Positions 25,033 to 34,543 of a stretch of DNA of 64,000 bases are shown here, piece after piece. The DNA comes from CAZEHS01 sp964424355. Its GTDB lineage: Bacteria > Bacillota > Clostridia > Peptostreptococcales > Acidaminobacteraceae. Each line of letters starts with the position of its first letter. Position 1 is the first letter of the stretch. The stretch spans positions 1-64,000 of the forward strand of contig CAYRIO010000015.1 in NCBI GenBank assembly GCA_964424355.1, written 5' to 3'. The position numbers and the translations under genes were made by a program. The notes under the pieces were generated by a model. It was given only the letters and a program-made list of their open reading frames with translations, had not been told where the DNA came from and did not search any database.

Positions 25033-26228
25033 AATAGCTCACCCAGCAGCTTGCGAGCTACTTTTTCCGCGTCGGCCATCTCGATATCATCCGGAACGCT
25101 CTGGCCGATTGTGAAGTAAGATAAGGGTTTACCACTGGCCATTTTGACATTCAAGATGTTTCCAAGAGAATTCGCTTCGTCTAATTTTGTGAAAAGCAAC
25201 TTGTAATCACCCAAGAACCGATAGGATTCCAAAATGCTTATGACGTCTTTATACCCAGTGTTCAGGCTGATAACTAAAAAAATTTCGGAATCTACAGTCT
25301 TTCCAATCAATTTAGCGAGGTCAGCCTGCATTTCTTCATTTCTATGACTTCGCCCAGCTGTATCTACCAATATATAGTCCTTATCCTTATATTTGCGAAT
25401 GGCATCCTTGATTTCATCCGGCTCATAAATTACCGTTAATGGAATTCCTAGAATTTCGCTGTATGTCTTCAACTGTTCTACTGCAGCAATTCGGAAAGTA
25501 TCCGCCGTAATAAGCCCCACGCTTCGATTATCGATCAATGACAACCGAGCAGCCAGTTTTGCCAACGTCGTGGTCTTTCCGACACCGGTAGGCCCTACAA
25601 AGAAACAGACCTTTTGAGGAGCCGCTTCACTGCCAATTGTGTAAGGAGCGCCAAGTTGGTCCTTTACAGTAATTCTAAGCGCGTTGCGTACGGCTTTGTC
25701 ATTCTCAGGACTGATGTTAATCTGCCTCCCGACAAGATCAAGAATCTTGACCGCGTTTTCATGGGTCATATCCGAATCTCTCAGCAACTGATAGTAAACA
25801 GATTGTCCGCTTGAATCTTCTTCCGCGGCAATCGGCTTCAACTCACTTTCTTTTCGGTCCTGTTCCTTTGTAAGGATGCCACCAAGAATTGTCTGAATAG
25901 ATGCCATCTGGTCCTTAAGCATCTCAATCTCGGGATTGGCTTTTGGTATTTCTGCTGTAACGGCAGGCAAGCTCTGTACAGGTTGAACCGGAACCGGTGC
26001 CTCATTCGCAGGAGCTTCTGAGACTTTAGTTTTTGAAACCGTTCCGGTATCTGCAGCGGGTTGATCAATAGCGGCAACCACCTCTACCATTGGTTTGGAA
26101 AACCACGAGAAAATACCTGATTTTCTGATTTTGCGAGAATGCAAGATAACCGCTTCGCGACCCAGCTCATGGCGAATTTTGATCATAGCTTCATTGATGT
26201 CATTGGCCAGATAGCGTTTTACCTTCAT
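25029..26228 (-). CDS. flhF: Flagellar SRP-like GTPase FlhF
   Basis: FlhF is an SRP-family GTPase that marks the site of flagellum assembly. The 399-residue protein has a basic N-terminal B region (MKVKRYLANDINEAMIKI), a Pro/Ala/Val-rich linker (about 75-125), and the NG domain with G1 GPTGVGKTTTLAKLAA (about 209-224), TADTFRIAAVEQLKTY, the DTAGRSHRN motif and the TKLDEANSLGN G4 motif. It overlaps flhA by one base and flhG by 4, so flhA-flhF-flhG are tightly coupled. Confidence 0.96.
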   Translation of the reverse strand: MKVKRYLANDINEAMIKIRHELGREAVILHSRKIRKSGIFSWFSKPMVEVVAAIDQPAADTGTVSKTKVSEAPANEAPVPVQPVQSLPAVTAEIPKANPEIEMLKDQMASIQTILGGILTKEQDRKESELKPIAAEEDSSGQSVYYQLLRDSDMTHENAVKILDLVGRQINISPENDKAVRNALRITVKDQLGAPYTIGSEAAPQKVCFFVGPTGVGKTTTLAKLAARLSLIDNRSVGLITADTFRIAAVEQLKTYSEILGIPLTVIYEPDEIKDAIRKYKDKDYILVDTAGRSHRNEEMQADLAKLIGKTVDSEIFLVISLNTGYKDVISILESYRFLGDYKLLFTKLDEANSLGNILNVKMASGKPLSYFTIGQSVPDDIEMADAEKVARKLLGELL

Positions 26229-28255
26229 CAGAGCGTCACCATCCCAACAGATTTTACTTCGATACTTGATTCCAGTTCATTATATGACAAAACCACTAAA
26301 TCGGGAATATACTGCTCGGTCAGCCGTTTGAAATAGAGGCGCACAATTGGAGCTGTCAGAACAATCGGCTGTTCACCCATGGAGAGGAGTGTCTGTATCT
26401 GAACGGCCAGGCTATTGATGATTGCCTGACTTTCCAAAGGCTCCAGCGATAGATATGTGCCTGAGTCAGACTGTTTGATGGAGTGCATGAGCCGCGTTTC
26501 CAACTCCTGGTCCAGCGTTACCACCTTTAGCTGTTTTGCATTCACATAGCTTCTGGTAAGCATTCTTCCAATGCCTTGTCGGACATATTCCGTCAATACG
26601 TTGGCGTCACGGGTCACCGACCCGTAATCAGCCAAGGTTTCCATGATTGTTACCAAGTCGCGGATTGAAACCCCTTCGCGCAAAAGATTCTGAAGGACCT
26701 TTTGAACGTCACCGATGGACATCTGACTCGGTATCAGTTCATCTACAAGGGTTCCATTGTTCTCTCTCAGGTTATCTATCAATTGTTTAACCTCCTGGCG
26801 ACCCAGGAGCTCATGAGAGTGGCGCTTAATGACTTCGGTAAGGTGCGTTGAAATGATGGATGAGGGATCTACAACCGTGTAACCCATAATCTCGGCACGC
26901 TCACGGTCGCTTTCATTGATCCATTTAGCCGGAAGACCAAATGCCGGCTCAATGGTGTCTATTCCATCAATATTGCCTTCAACATTTCCAGGATTCATGG
27001 CCAAAAACTGATCGAACATGATGCCACCCTGAGCGACTTCAGCACCCTTTATCTTGATCACGTACTGGTTAGGCTCCAATTGGATGTTGTCTCTGAGCCT
27101 GATCATTGGGACAACAACACCGTATTCCAGCGCGATTTGCCTTCGGATCATCACCAGCCTGTCAAAGAGGTCACCGCCTTGGTTCGGATCGGCCAGCGGA
27201 ATAATTCCATATCCAAATTCCAGTTCTATTGGATCCACTTGAAGCAGAGGAATGATATTTTCCGGCCGTCTGATGTCATCACTTCTTGTATCAGGTGCAG
27301 GAGCTTGCTCAAGCTCCGAAGTCTTTTCATTCTCTTTTTTGAATCGGAAACCTAAATAGATGAAGCCCAGAGCCAACATTATAAAGGGAACATCCGGCAG
27401 CGGCGTTAGCCCTAAACCGATCAAAACGGCAGAGACAATAAACATGACACCGGGTCTGCTGAACAACTGTCTGACAACATCATCGCCTAGATTAGAGTCC
27501 GACGCAGCCCGGGTGACTACGATACCGGTCGCTGTTGAAATCATCAGCGCTGGAATTTGATTGACCAAGCCATCCCCAACTGTCAGTAATGTGAACCGCG
27601 ACATCGCCTCTGGAATAGTGAGGCCCATGCGGATGGCACCAATGGCAAAACCCGCAACGATATTGATGATGGTGATGACGATGCCGGCAATGGCATCTCC
27701 TTTTACAAATTTTGTAGCACCATCCATGGAACCGTAAAAATCGGATTCCCGCTGTACTTTCAAGCGTCTGGACCGCGCGTCATTCTCAGTAATGAGGCCT
27801 GCGTTAAGATCCGCGTCAATTGCCATCTGCTTCCCTGGCATAGCATCCAGGGTGAAACGCGCTGCCACTTCCGCTACCCGTTCAGAACCTTTGGTGATTA
27901 CCAGAAACTGAACAATGGTTATGATGATGAAAACAATGAATCCTACAACGGCGTCTCCACCTATAACGAACGTTCCAAATGCTTCAATAACCTCGCCAGC
28001 ATCACCTCTGGACAGGATATTCCGGGTGGATGAAATATTCAGGGCCAGCCTGAACAGCGTTGTCAGCAAGAGCACGGATGGGAAAATTGAAAACTGTAAA
28101 GGTTCCGTATTGAACATACTTATCAACAGAATCACCAATGCAATGGTAATATTGACGCTGAGCAGAAAATCCATCACCCCGAGGGGCATTGGAATAATGA
28201 TCATCAGAATGATGAATATGACTGCTATCGGAAACAACAAATCTCCGATTTTCAT
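26228..28255 (-). CDS. flhA: Flagellar export gate protein FlhA
   Basis: FlhA forms the nonameric ring of the flagellar type III export gate. The 675-residue protein has eight predicted membrane segments in its first 310 residues, the FHIPEP signature region (RVAEVAARFTLDAMPGKQMA and DADLNAGLI), and a cytoplasmic domain (about 330-675) that docks chaperone-substrate complexes. It lies 11 bases after flhB. Length and motifs are normal. Confidence 0.97.
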   Translation of the reverse strand: MKIGDLLFPIAVIFIILMIIIPMPLGVMDFLLSVNITIALVILLISMFNTEPLQFSIFPSVLLLTTLFRLALNISSTRNILSRGDAGEVIEAFGTFVIGGDAVVGFIVFIIITIVQFLVITKGSERVAEVAARFTLDAMPGKQMAIDADLNAGLITENDARSRRLKVQRESDFYGSMDGATKFVKGDAIAGIVITIINIVAGFAIGAIRMGLTIPEAMSRFTLLTVGDGLVNQIPALMISTATGIVVTRAASDSNLGDDVVRQLFSRPGVMFIVSAVLIGLGLTPLPDVPFIMLALGFIYLGFRFKKENEKTSELEQAPAPDTRSDDIRRPENIIPLLQVDPIELEFGYGIIPLADPNQGGDLFDRLVMIRRQIALEYGVVVPMIRLRDNIQLEPNQYVIKIKGAEVAQGGIMFDQFLAMNPGNVEGNIDGIDTIEPAFGLPAKWINESDRERAEIMGYTVVDPSSIISTHLTEVIKRHSHELLGRQEVKQLIDNLRENNGTLVDELIPSQMSIGDVQKVLQNLLREGVSIRDLVTIMETLADYGSVTRDANVLTEYVRQGIGRMLTRSYVNAKQLKVVTLDQELETRLMHSIKQSDSGTYLSLEPLESQAIINSLAVQIQTLLSMGEQPIVLTAPIVRLYFKRLTEQYIPDLVVLSYNELESSIEVKSVGMVTL

Positions 28256-28266
28256 GAAGGCCTCCC

Positions 28267-29349
28267 TTACCGCTTTTTCAGGTTGTAAACATATGCAAGT
28301 ACTTCTGCCACAGCCTGATAAAGATCGGGCGGGACATAGTCGCCTATTTGAACTGCCTGGTAAAGCGTTCTTGCCAGTACCTTGTTTTCAACTACAGGTA
28401 CACGGTTCGCTTCAGCGATTTTTCTAATATTCAATGCGATCAGGTCCTGCCCTTTCGCGACAATCCGAGGAGCAGCATCCTTATCGTTCTTATATTCAAT
28501 GGCAATGGCAAAATGCGTGGGATTTGTGATGACGACGTCAGCCTTTGGAACATCCTGCATCATGCGTCGCATCGACATTTGCCGCTGACGCTCTTTGATT
28601 TTGGACTTAATCAGTGGATCGCCTTCTGTCTGCTTATATTCTTCTTTGATTTCTTGCTTCGACATTTTTAATTGCTTGTTATGCTCATGCCGGGCGTAGA
28701 TATAATCAAATAAAGCGACAACAATCAGAAATACCGCATTCCTGACAACAATATCGAAAATTGTCTTCCACATGGTCGCCCCCATGATCCAGGGGTCCAT
28801 ATCAAAGAGATTTACCAGCAGTGCCTGCTTGTCACGAAGATAGACATATGTAATATAGATCATGACGGCTGATTTGGTAGATGATTTCGCCAGCTCCACT
28901 AAAGCCCGCATTGAAAACATGCGCTTGAAGCCGCTGAGTGGGTTAATACGGTCCAGTTTGAATTTAAGCGGTTCCGCGGTGAAGAGAAAACCAACCTGCA
29001 TATAATTCAGCGCAATTCCCGTTACCATCACCACTAAAACAATGGGACCTATCATCAGGAGCATATCCCACATGATCTGCGCAACAAACACTATAAAATT
29101 GCCTGGCTCGAAAACCTTCCATGGAGCCGTGCACTTCTCCATGACCATCATGTAGTGCGTGAAGAAGCGTTCCATGAAATAAGGGCCGAAGAAATTGAGA
29201 AAGACAATGAGGACCAACAGTGCCACCGCGCCATTTGCTTCGCGACTTTGAGGCACCTGCCCTTTCTGGCGGGCATCTCGCTCTTTTTTAGGAGTTGCCT
29301 GCTCAGTCTTTTCTCCTTGGAAAAGATCCAAGCGTATCGCAAAGCGCAT
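28267..29349 (-). CDS. flhB: Flagellar export switch protein FlhB
   Basis: FlhB sits at the export gate and switches substrate class from rod/hook to filament, after self-cleavage. The 360-residue protein starts with GEKTEQATPKKERDARQKGQ, has four membrane helices, and carries the autocleavage motif NPTH (near residues 274-277) in VITNPTHFAIAIEY. Its C-domain is closely similar to the separate small protein at 63425-63709. Its ATG shares one base with the fliR stop. Confidence 0.97.
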   Translation of the reverse strand: MRFAIRLDLFQGEKTEQATPKKERDARQKGQVPQSREANGAVALLVLIVFLNFFGPYFMERFFTHYMMVMEKCTAPWKVFEPGNFIVFVAQIMWDMLLMIGPIVLVVMVTGIALNYMQVGFLFTAEPLKFKLDRINPLSGFKRMFSMRALVELAKSSTKSAVMIYITYVYLRDKQALLVNLFDMDPWIMGATMWKTIFDIVVRNAVFLIVVALFDYIYARHEHNKQLKMSKQEIKEEYKQTEGDPLIKSKIKERQRQMSMRRMMQDVPKADVVITNPTHFAIAIEYKNDKDAAPRIVAKGQDLIALNIRKIAEANRVPVVENKVLARTLYQAVQIGDYVPPDLYQAVAEVLAYVYNLKKR

Positions 29350-30128
29350 TATAACCCACTCCGTTGATATAAATCGATAATCTCATACGCATACTGCACC
29401 ATCAATTCATTCAGAAATGCAATAATCTGTATGATGTAGGGCATCAATATGTAGAACAGAGATAATCCAATCATTATTTTTACCGGCATACCCACCATGA
29501 AAACGTTGAATCCTGGCATCGCCTTAGAGAGCAACCCCATAATGACGTCTGCAATCATGATAGTCAGCAAAAAAGGCGCTGCGATTTTGATTCCAATAAC
29601 AAATGACTGGACGAAGATTACATTGAAAATATCAATGGCTCCCATATTCAATACACCCTGCGCAAGAGGAACGGTCTTGAAACAATGCCAAACCGCTTCA
29701 ATTACACGATGGTGACAGTCCGTCACCAGAAAAATCATCATGGCCATGAGATACAGAAGATTGGCCGTCAACGGCATCTCTGTTTCATCAGTCGCGCTGA
29801 TAACGTTGATCATTGAAAATCCAATGCTGGTATCGATGGCTACACCAGCCAAATAAATGGCGTTGTACACAATGGCCATGGCGATACTGATACTAAGGCC
29901 AATACCAGTTTCAATCAAGATGTGATAAAACAAATCCCAAAGTGTCACAATGCTTGCCGCGCTTGAAATCCCCGCTACCGGATAAATCAATATTGTCAGC
30001 ATCAATACTAAGGCCACTCTGACCTGCGCCGGAATGTTGACAGCTCCGAAAAAGGGAATCAACGAAAAAATTGCACCGATCCGTGTGAATATTAATATGG
30101 CGACAATCAGACTATCAGTCAGGATCAT
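29349..30128 (-). CDS. fliR: Flagellar export gate protein FliR
   Basis: FliR is part of the FliP-FliQ-FliR pore of the export apparatus. The 259-residue protein is strongly hydrophobic with about six membrane segments. Typical features are RIGAIFSLIPFFGAVNIPAQ near the N-terminus, GLSISIAMAIVYNAIYLAG and the C-terminal AMPGFNVFMVGMPVKIMIGL. It starts 8 bases after fliQ and overlaps flhB by one base. Confidence 0.95.
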   Translation of the reverse strand: MILTDSLIVAILIFTRIGAIFSLIPFFGAVNIPAQVRVALVLMLTILIYPVAGISSAASIVTLWDLFYHILIETGIGLSISIAMAIVYNAIYLAGVAIDTSIGFSMINVISATDETEMPLTANLLYLMAMMIFLVTDCHHRVIEAVWHCFKTVPLAQGVLNMGAIDIFNVIFVQSFVIGIKIAAPFLLTIMIADVIMGLLSKAMPGFNVFMVGMPVKIMIGLSLFYILMPYIIQIIAFLNELMVQYAYEIIDLYQRSGL

Positions 30129-30136
30129 GGGATGCC

Positions 30137-30406
30137 TCAGGTAATCAAACTATTGATATTAAGGAATACGCCTTGTGTATATGCTACCAGAACCTGCAGA
30201 ATCCAAGGTCCCAACAACAGCATCGTGATGAAAACCGCGAAAAGTTTTGGAACAAAAGTGAGGGTTGATTCATTGATTTGGGTTGTCGCTTGGAAAACCG
30301 CGATTATCAGACCCACAATCATTGCAACCAGCATCATGGGAGCTGATACAAGAAGTGTGACATACATGGCCTGTGAATACAGATCTAAGATCATTTTTTC
30401 ATCCAT
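30137..30406 (-). CDS. fliQ: Flagellar export gate protein FliQ
   Basis: FliQ is the small two-helix protein wrapped around the FliP/FliR pore. The 89-residue product has two membrane helices (about 15-38 and 50-72) and the family motif VGLIIAVFQATTQINESTLTF, with FVPKLFAVF after it. It lies 11 bases after fliP. Length is standard. Confidence 0.96.
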   Translation of the reverse strand: MDEKMILDLYSQAMYVTLLVSAPMMLVAMIVGLIIAVFQATTQINESTLTFVPKLFAVFITMLLLGPWILQVLVAYTQGVFLNINSLIT

Positions 30407-30417
30407 CGTTAATCACC

Positions 30418-31197
30418 TCATCGAATACCGGCAAGTATGGCGCGGACCATGAGGTTCCACCCATCAATCAATATGAACAGCAAAATCTTAAACGGCAACG
30501 AAATCATGACCGGCGGAAGCATCATCATCCCCAAAGCCATTAAAGTGCTGGCAACTACCATATCGATAACAATGAACGGGATGAACAGCAAAAATCCCAC
30601 TTCGAATCCGGTTCTGAGCTCACTGATAATGAATGCGGGAATCAGCGCAGTAGTTGGCACGGCCTCTAAATTTTTAGGTGCTTCTGTTTCAGCCAACTTA
30701 ATAAACAACGCCAGATCCTTGCTGCGCACTTGCTTGAACATAAACTCGCGCATTGGGTTCATGGCGTTATCGTAAGCCTGCTCTAGAGTGATTTCTCCCT
30801 TGCTGAGAGGCTTATAGGCTTTTTCGTTAATTTCAGTGAACGTAGGAGCCATAACAAAAAAAGTCAAAAACAGCGCCAGACCAATGAGAACCTGGTTGGG
30901 AGGCGTTGTCTGCAAAGAAAGTGCTTTTCTCAGAAACGAAAAAATGATAATGATTCGGGTAAAGCACGTCATCAGCAGCAAGATGGAGGGCGCCATCGAG
31001 AGGACCGTCAGCATCAGGACAACCTGAATGGTGCTGGCCACTTCCTGCGGCGTATCTGCAGTCCCTACATTTACATCGAGATTCGGAAGAGTCAGAGGTG
31101 CATCCGCAAATGCCGCTATACTGCTCACTGCGAATAACACAACCAGCATCATGAATACAATAAACCAACGTTTTAATTTCGGGTTCTTCTTATTCAT
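30418..31197 (-). CDS. fliP: Flagellar export gate protein FliP
   Basis: FliP forms the core of the export pore. The 259-residue protein has a cleavable-looking signal peptide (residues 1 to about 30, KRWFIVFMMLVVLFAVSS then AFADAP), followed by four membrane segments. The family signatures SFLRKALSLQTTPPNQVLIG, FKQVRSKDLALF and TALIPAFIISELRTGFEVGF are present. It is 3 bases after fliO and 11 before fliQ. Confidence 0.97.
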   Translation of the reverse strand: MNKKNPKLKRWFIVFMMLVVLFAVSSIAAFADAPLTLPNLDVNVGTADTPQEVASTIQVVLMLTVLSMAPSILLLMTCFTRIIIIFSFLRKALSLQTTPPNQVLIGLALFLTFFVMAPTFTEINEKAYKPLSKGEITLEQAYDNAMNPMREFMFKQVRSKDLALFIKLAETEAPKNLEAVPTTALIPAFIISELRTGFEVGFLLFIPFIVIDMVVASTLMALGMMMLPPVMISLPFKILLFILIDGWNLMVRAILAGIR

Positions 31198-31200
31198 GCC

Positions 31201-31575
31201 TCACCCTTGCTTTTTCTTCATGATTTTTTCGAAAATTTCTTTAAATGGCTGAGCCGCATCCTCTTGTTCTACGAGCTCCGGCATATAATCCGTAAGTTTA
31301 TCCAGCAGCCGTGCGCCATTTCGATCTTGATAAAGGAAATAATGAATTCCGCCAATCTTCACCATTAGGAAGTTGCGGTCTGTTCCAATCGGCAACCGGT
31401 CAACAACCTTGATTTGGGTTCCAAACGTGCGCCCGTAGCCTTTTGAAACCCAGCGGGTCGTCCAGTAAGCCATCCCCAAGATTCCGCCGAATATCAGAAT
31501 ATAAAACAGACCATTCAACGGGTTAAAGCTCACTGGAGCCACAATTGCTGCAGGGAATAGGAATCCCACCATCAT
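31201..31575 (-). CDS. fliO: Flagellar biosynthesis protein FliO/FliZ
   Basis: FliO helps FliP assemble into the export gate. The 124-residue protein has a single membrane segment (about residues 22-42, GLFYILIFGGILGMAYW) followed by a basic cytoplasmic domain with the conserved QIKVVDRLPIGTDRNFLMVKI-type strand, which I read from position 61. It lies 7 bases after cheY and 3 before fliP. The start has a weak ribosome site, and the first methionine could be either of two adjacent codons. Confidence 0.88.
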   Translation of the reverse strand: MMVGFLFPAAIVAPVSFNPLNGLFYILIFGGILGMAYWTTRWVSKGYGRTFGTQIKVVDRLPIGTDRNFLMVKIGGIHYFLYQDRNGARLLDKLTDYMPELVEQEDAAQPFKEIFEKIMKKKQG

Positions 31576-31582
31576 CTATTGC

Positions 31583-31945
31583 CTAACCGATAACTTTCTT
31601 AACAGCTTCAATGACTCGATCCGCTTGAAATGGCTTCACGATAAAATCACGGGCTCCAGCTTGGATCGATTCAATAACCATAGCTTGCTGCCCCATGGCG
31701 GAGCACATGACGATTTTAGCATTGGGATCAATTTTCTTGATCTCCTTAACTGCTTGGATTCCATCCACCTCAGGCATGGTGATATCCATGATAACCAATT
31801 CAGGCAGCAATTCCTTGTACTTCTCGATTGCCTTCTGCCCGTTCTCAGCTTCCCCACTGACCAGGTATCCATTCTTAGTCAGGACGTCCTTAATCATCAT
31901 TCTCATAAATGCGGCGTCATCAACAACCAGGATTCCGTTTCCCAT
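31583..31945 (-). CDS. cheY: Chemotaxis response regulator CheY
   Basis: CheY carries the signal from CheA to the flagellar switch. The 120-residue single receiver domain has the acidic pair Asp9-Asp10 (ILVVDDAAFMR), phosphoacceptor Asp54 (LVIMDITMPEVDG), the Ser/Thr position in VMCSAMGQ and the invariant Lys in IVKPFQADR. It lies between fliY and fliO exactly as in Bacillus subtilis. The linked fliY, cheC and fliM encode its targets and phosphatases. Confidence 0.97.
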   Translation of the reverse strand: MGNGILVVDDAAFMRMMIKDVLTKNGYLVSGEAENGQKAIEKYKELLPELVIMDITMPEVDGIQAVKEIKKIDPNAKIVMCSAMGQQAMVIESIQAGARDFIVKPFQADRVIEAVKKVIG

Positions 31946-31965
31946 TGTATTTCCTCCATATCCGA

Positions 31966-33081
31966 TTATTTCTTGAGTCGTTTATCCGGCATCACGATTT
32001 CAGTAATACGGATCCCGTAATTTTCATCAACTACCACAACCTCACCCTTGGCAATCAGCTTCCCGTTAGCGTTAATATCAAGAGACTCTCCTACCAGCTT
32101 GTCGAGTTCTACGACAGTTCCTGGTGAAAAATCAAGAATCTCGCTGATTCTTTTAACGGTACGACCCAACTCTACCGTTATTTCCAACGGTACGTCTCTG
32201 ATCAACCCAATGTCACTGTGATAGTTTCCGAGATTTGCACCTTCATCGAAGCTATTGAATTGAAGGGGCTGTGCATTTACCGGTGGGCTTTGTCTGTGTG
32301 TTGGCGCCGGTTCATAATCATCCTCGTATTCACGAGGCGGGGTTCGCGGGACCACTTTTTCAGCAGCAGGTGCAGGTTTAGGAGGGGCTTTCTCAACGGG
32401 TGGCGGCGTCTGCGGCTGAGACTTTGCCAACAAACTCTGAACCATCGTCTTCGCCCATTCCAAAGGCATGATCTGCATGATTTCACTATCGATCAAATCA
32501 CCGATAGTAATCCTGAATGATACACAGACAATGTTTGCATCCGGAGCAATATTATATGCACCAACATCGAACTTATCCAGTGTATCATAAAAAGCTTCTG
32601 GAGGGGAAATATCGATTTTATGACCCAACATTTCCGATAGGGAAGTGGATGAAGACCCTATCATCTGGTTCATCGCTTCACTGATCGCACTGAGGTGCAA
32701 ATCTGTCAGCTCATCTGAAACGTTTGTTCCATCGCCTCCCATCATGAGGTCGGTGATGATTTTCACATCGCGTTCGTTAATAACCAGTAAATTCAGACCA
32801 TCAATACCCATTCTGTAATTGATGACAATGGTAACAACTCTATCAGAAGTATTGCTTCCGATTTCGTCAAAGGTGGTTTCCTTTACCTTTGGTGTCGTTA
32901 TGGTAACTTTCTGCCCCAGCAGGGTGAAAAGCGTTGTAGCCGCAGTCCCCATGCTAATATTTCCAATTTCACCCAATGCATCTTTGTCTTCATCGGTAAG
33001 CAGTTGCTTTTTCTCCGGTTCGCTAACCATCGATCCGCCAAGCAATGCATTAATTTCATCTTGTGAGAGCATATCAGCCAT
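31966..33081 (-). CDS. fliY: Flagellar switch phosphatase FliY (CheC-FliN)
   Basis: FliY is a rotor protein that also dephosphorylates CheY-P. The 371-residue protein starts with MLSQDEINALLGG, the CheY-P-binding peptide shared with FliM; then come two CheC-type active sites (KDALGEIGNISMGTAATTL and LSAISEAMNQMIGSSSTSL), a Pro/Ala-rich linker (about 215-270), and a C-terminal FliN domain (about 285-365) with DVPLEITVELGRTVKRISEI and YGIRITEIV. It overlaps fliM by 8 bases. Confidence 0.96.
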   Translation of the reverse strand: MADMLSQDEINALLGGSMVSEPEKKQLLTDEDKDALGEIGNISMGTAATTLFTLLGQKVTITTPKVKETTFDEIGSNTSDRVVTIVINYRMGIDGLNLLVINERDVKIITDLMMGGDGTNVSDELTDLHLSAISEAMNQMIGSSSTSLSEMLGHKIDISPPEAFYDTLDKFDVGAYNIAPDANIVCVSFRITIGDLIDSEIMQIMPLEWAKTMVQSLLAKSQPQTPPPVEKAPPKPAPAAEKVVPRTPPREYEDDYEPAPTHRQSPPVNAQPLQFNSFDEGANLGNYHSDIGLIRDVPLEITVELGRTVKRISEILDFSPGTVVELDKLVGESLDINANGKLIAKGEVVVVDENYGIRITEIVMPDKRLKK

Positions 33082-34078
33082 CCATATCCACTCCTTCCTC
33101 TAATTGCCGTGTTATACGGACGGCCGTTCGGTTATTTTTCACACCCGGCTGACCAAAATACTTTAATTCCTGATCTACGTAAACTTCCAATTCATCAGAC
33201 ACTTTGCTGTTCAGGATGATGACATCCCCAACTTGAAGGCTCAAGAATTCTTCTACCAATATACTGGACTTCCCAATGATCGTCTTGACATTCAAGTTCG
33301 CTTTTTCAATCCGCATGTGAAGAGCGCTTCGTTCCTCATCTGTCAGCTGCTTTTTCAGGTTCGACTGGAACCAAAGTTTTGATGTGAGGTTCGGTAGAAT
33401 CGGCTCGATAACATAATGGGGAATGGCGATGTTCACCATGCCTTCAACATCACCGATTTTCAGATTCAGGGTGATCAAAGCAATGGACTCACTGGGGGAA
33501 ACAATTTGAGCAAACTGAGAATTGGTTTCGATATTTTCCAATTTGGGCTTCAATTCAATAATATTACCCCAGGGCTCTTTAAGAAGGTTAATGAATTTGT
33601 TCATGATGTTTTTGAGCAGAACCATTTCAATCTCAGTCAATGCCCTGGATTCTTTAAGGAGTCCGGATTTCCCTACCCCGCCAAGAACACGCTCGATCAT
33701 TGCAAAGGCCACATCGACAGCGATATCAATGATTATTTGTCCATCCAACGGTGAAAATTTGACAATCCCCAGTATTGCAGGATTTGACACCGAGTTGGAA
33801 AACTCGCTGTAGGTCATCCCCTGAGTAGAAAGGACATCCACCTCAATGTACGTTCTCAGATACCCTGACAGGAAGTTGTTCAACAATCGGCTAAAGTTCT
33901 CATGAATAATTTCAAGAGTTCTCAGCTGATCCTTGCCAAACTTGTCCGGCCGCCGAAAATCGTACTTTTTAATTTTCTTATCCTTCTTTTCCTCTTCTAT
34001 CTCAGTGACGTCAACCTCCCCAGAGCTTAACGCACTAAGGAGTTCATCTATTTCATTTTGAGAAAGAATGTCTGACAC
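33074..34078 (-). CDS. fliM: Flagellar motor switch protein FliM
   Basis: FliM joins FliG to the C-ring and binds CheY-P. The 334-residue protein begins MSDILSQNEIDELLSAL, the CheY-P-binding peptide, has the KKYDFRRPDKFGKDQLRTLE linker, a CheC-like middle domain (about 50-235) that lacks the E/N phosphatase residues, and a C-terminal SpoA/FliN-like domain (about 255-325). It follows fliL by 48 bases and overlaps fliY by 8. Confidence 0.97.
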   Translation of the reverse strand: MSDILSQNEIDELLSALSSGEVDVTEIEEEKKDKKIKKYDFRRPDKFGKDQLRTLEIIHENFSRLLNNFLSGYLRTYIEVDVLSTQGMTYSEFSNSVSNPAILGIVKFSPLDGQIIIDIAVDVAFAMIERVLGGVGKSGLLKESRALTEIEMVLLKNIMNKFINLLKEPWGNIIELKPKLENIETNSQFAQIVSPSESIALITLNLKIGDVEGMVNIAIPHYVIEPILPNLTSKLWFQSNLKKQLTDEERSALHMRIEKANLNVKTIIGKSSILVEEFLSLQVGDVIILNSKVSDELEVYVDQELKYFGQPGVKNNRTAVRITRQLEEGVDMDG

Positions 34079-34126
34079 GGTTTCACCACCTGAAAAAACG
34101 GGGATTGGAAAAGACAGGGTTCACTC

Positions 34127-34543
34127 TTACTGGACAATGAAATCCAAGAATAGAACATCCGTGACTGTTTCCTGATCCGCTTCCGTTATCTCCCTTACCA
34201 TGTCCAGAATCGCTTCTCTAAGGCGTTCCTGACCGTTAGGGGCGTTGATCTCTTCTAGCTTGGTTTTACGATACAGCTGAGTTATGTCATTGATGATTCG
34301 ACTCTTGTTCTTCTCCAGCTTCGCAATGAATGCTTCATCGGAGTACTCGATAACCGCTTTCGTCCTCAGAATTCGTCCAGGCTCGAAAATGTTGGAGTAC
34401 ATTTCACCCAGTTCAAATTCGTAATTGAGAACTTCGTGTACTGGTTCTTCTTTGGGCTTGTTGAAAACAAGGAAGAAGAGCGCCACCGCTACGATTACTA
34501 GGACTAGAACTACTGCACTTACGATAATGATAATTTTCTTCAT
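34127..34543 (-). CDS. fliL: Flagellar basal body-associated protein FliL
   Basis: FliL associates with the stator and motor. The 138-residue protein has one N-terminal membrane helix (about residues 4-27, IIIIVSAVVLVLVIVAVALF) and a periplasm-type domain with YSNIFEPGRILRTKAVIEYS and a C-terminal EADQETVTDVLFLDFIVQ, typical of the family. It is the first gene after a 333-bp non-coding gap; in related operons motA and motB often stand at this point. Confidence 0.93.
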   Translation of the reverse strand: MKKIIIIVSAVVLVLVIVAVALFFLVFNKPKEEPVHEVLNYEFELGEMYSNIFEPGRILRTKAVIEYSDEAFIAKLEKNKSRIINDITQLYRKTKLEEINAPNGQERLREAILDMVREITEADQETVTDVLFLDFIVQ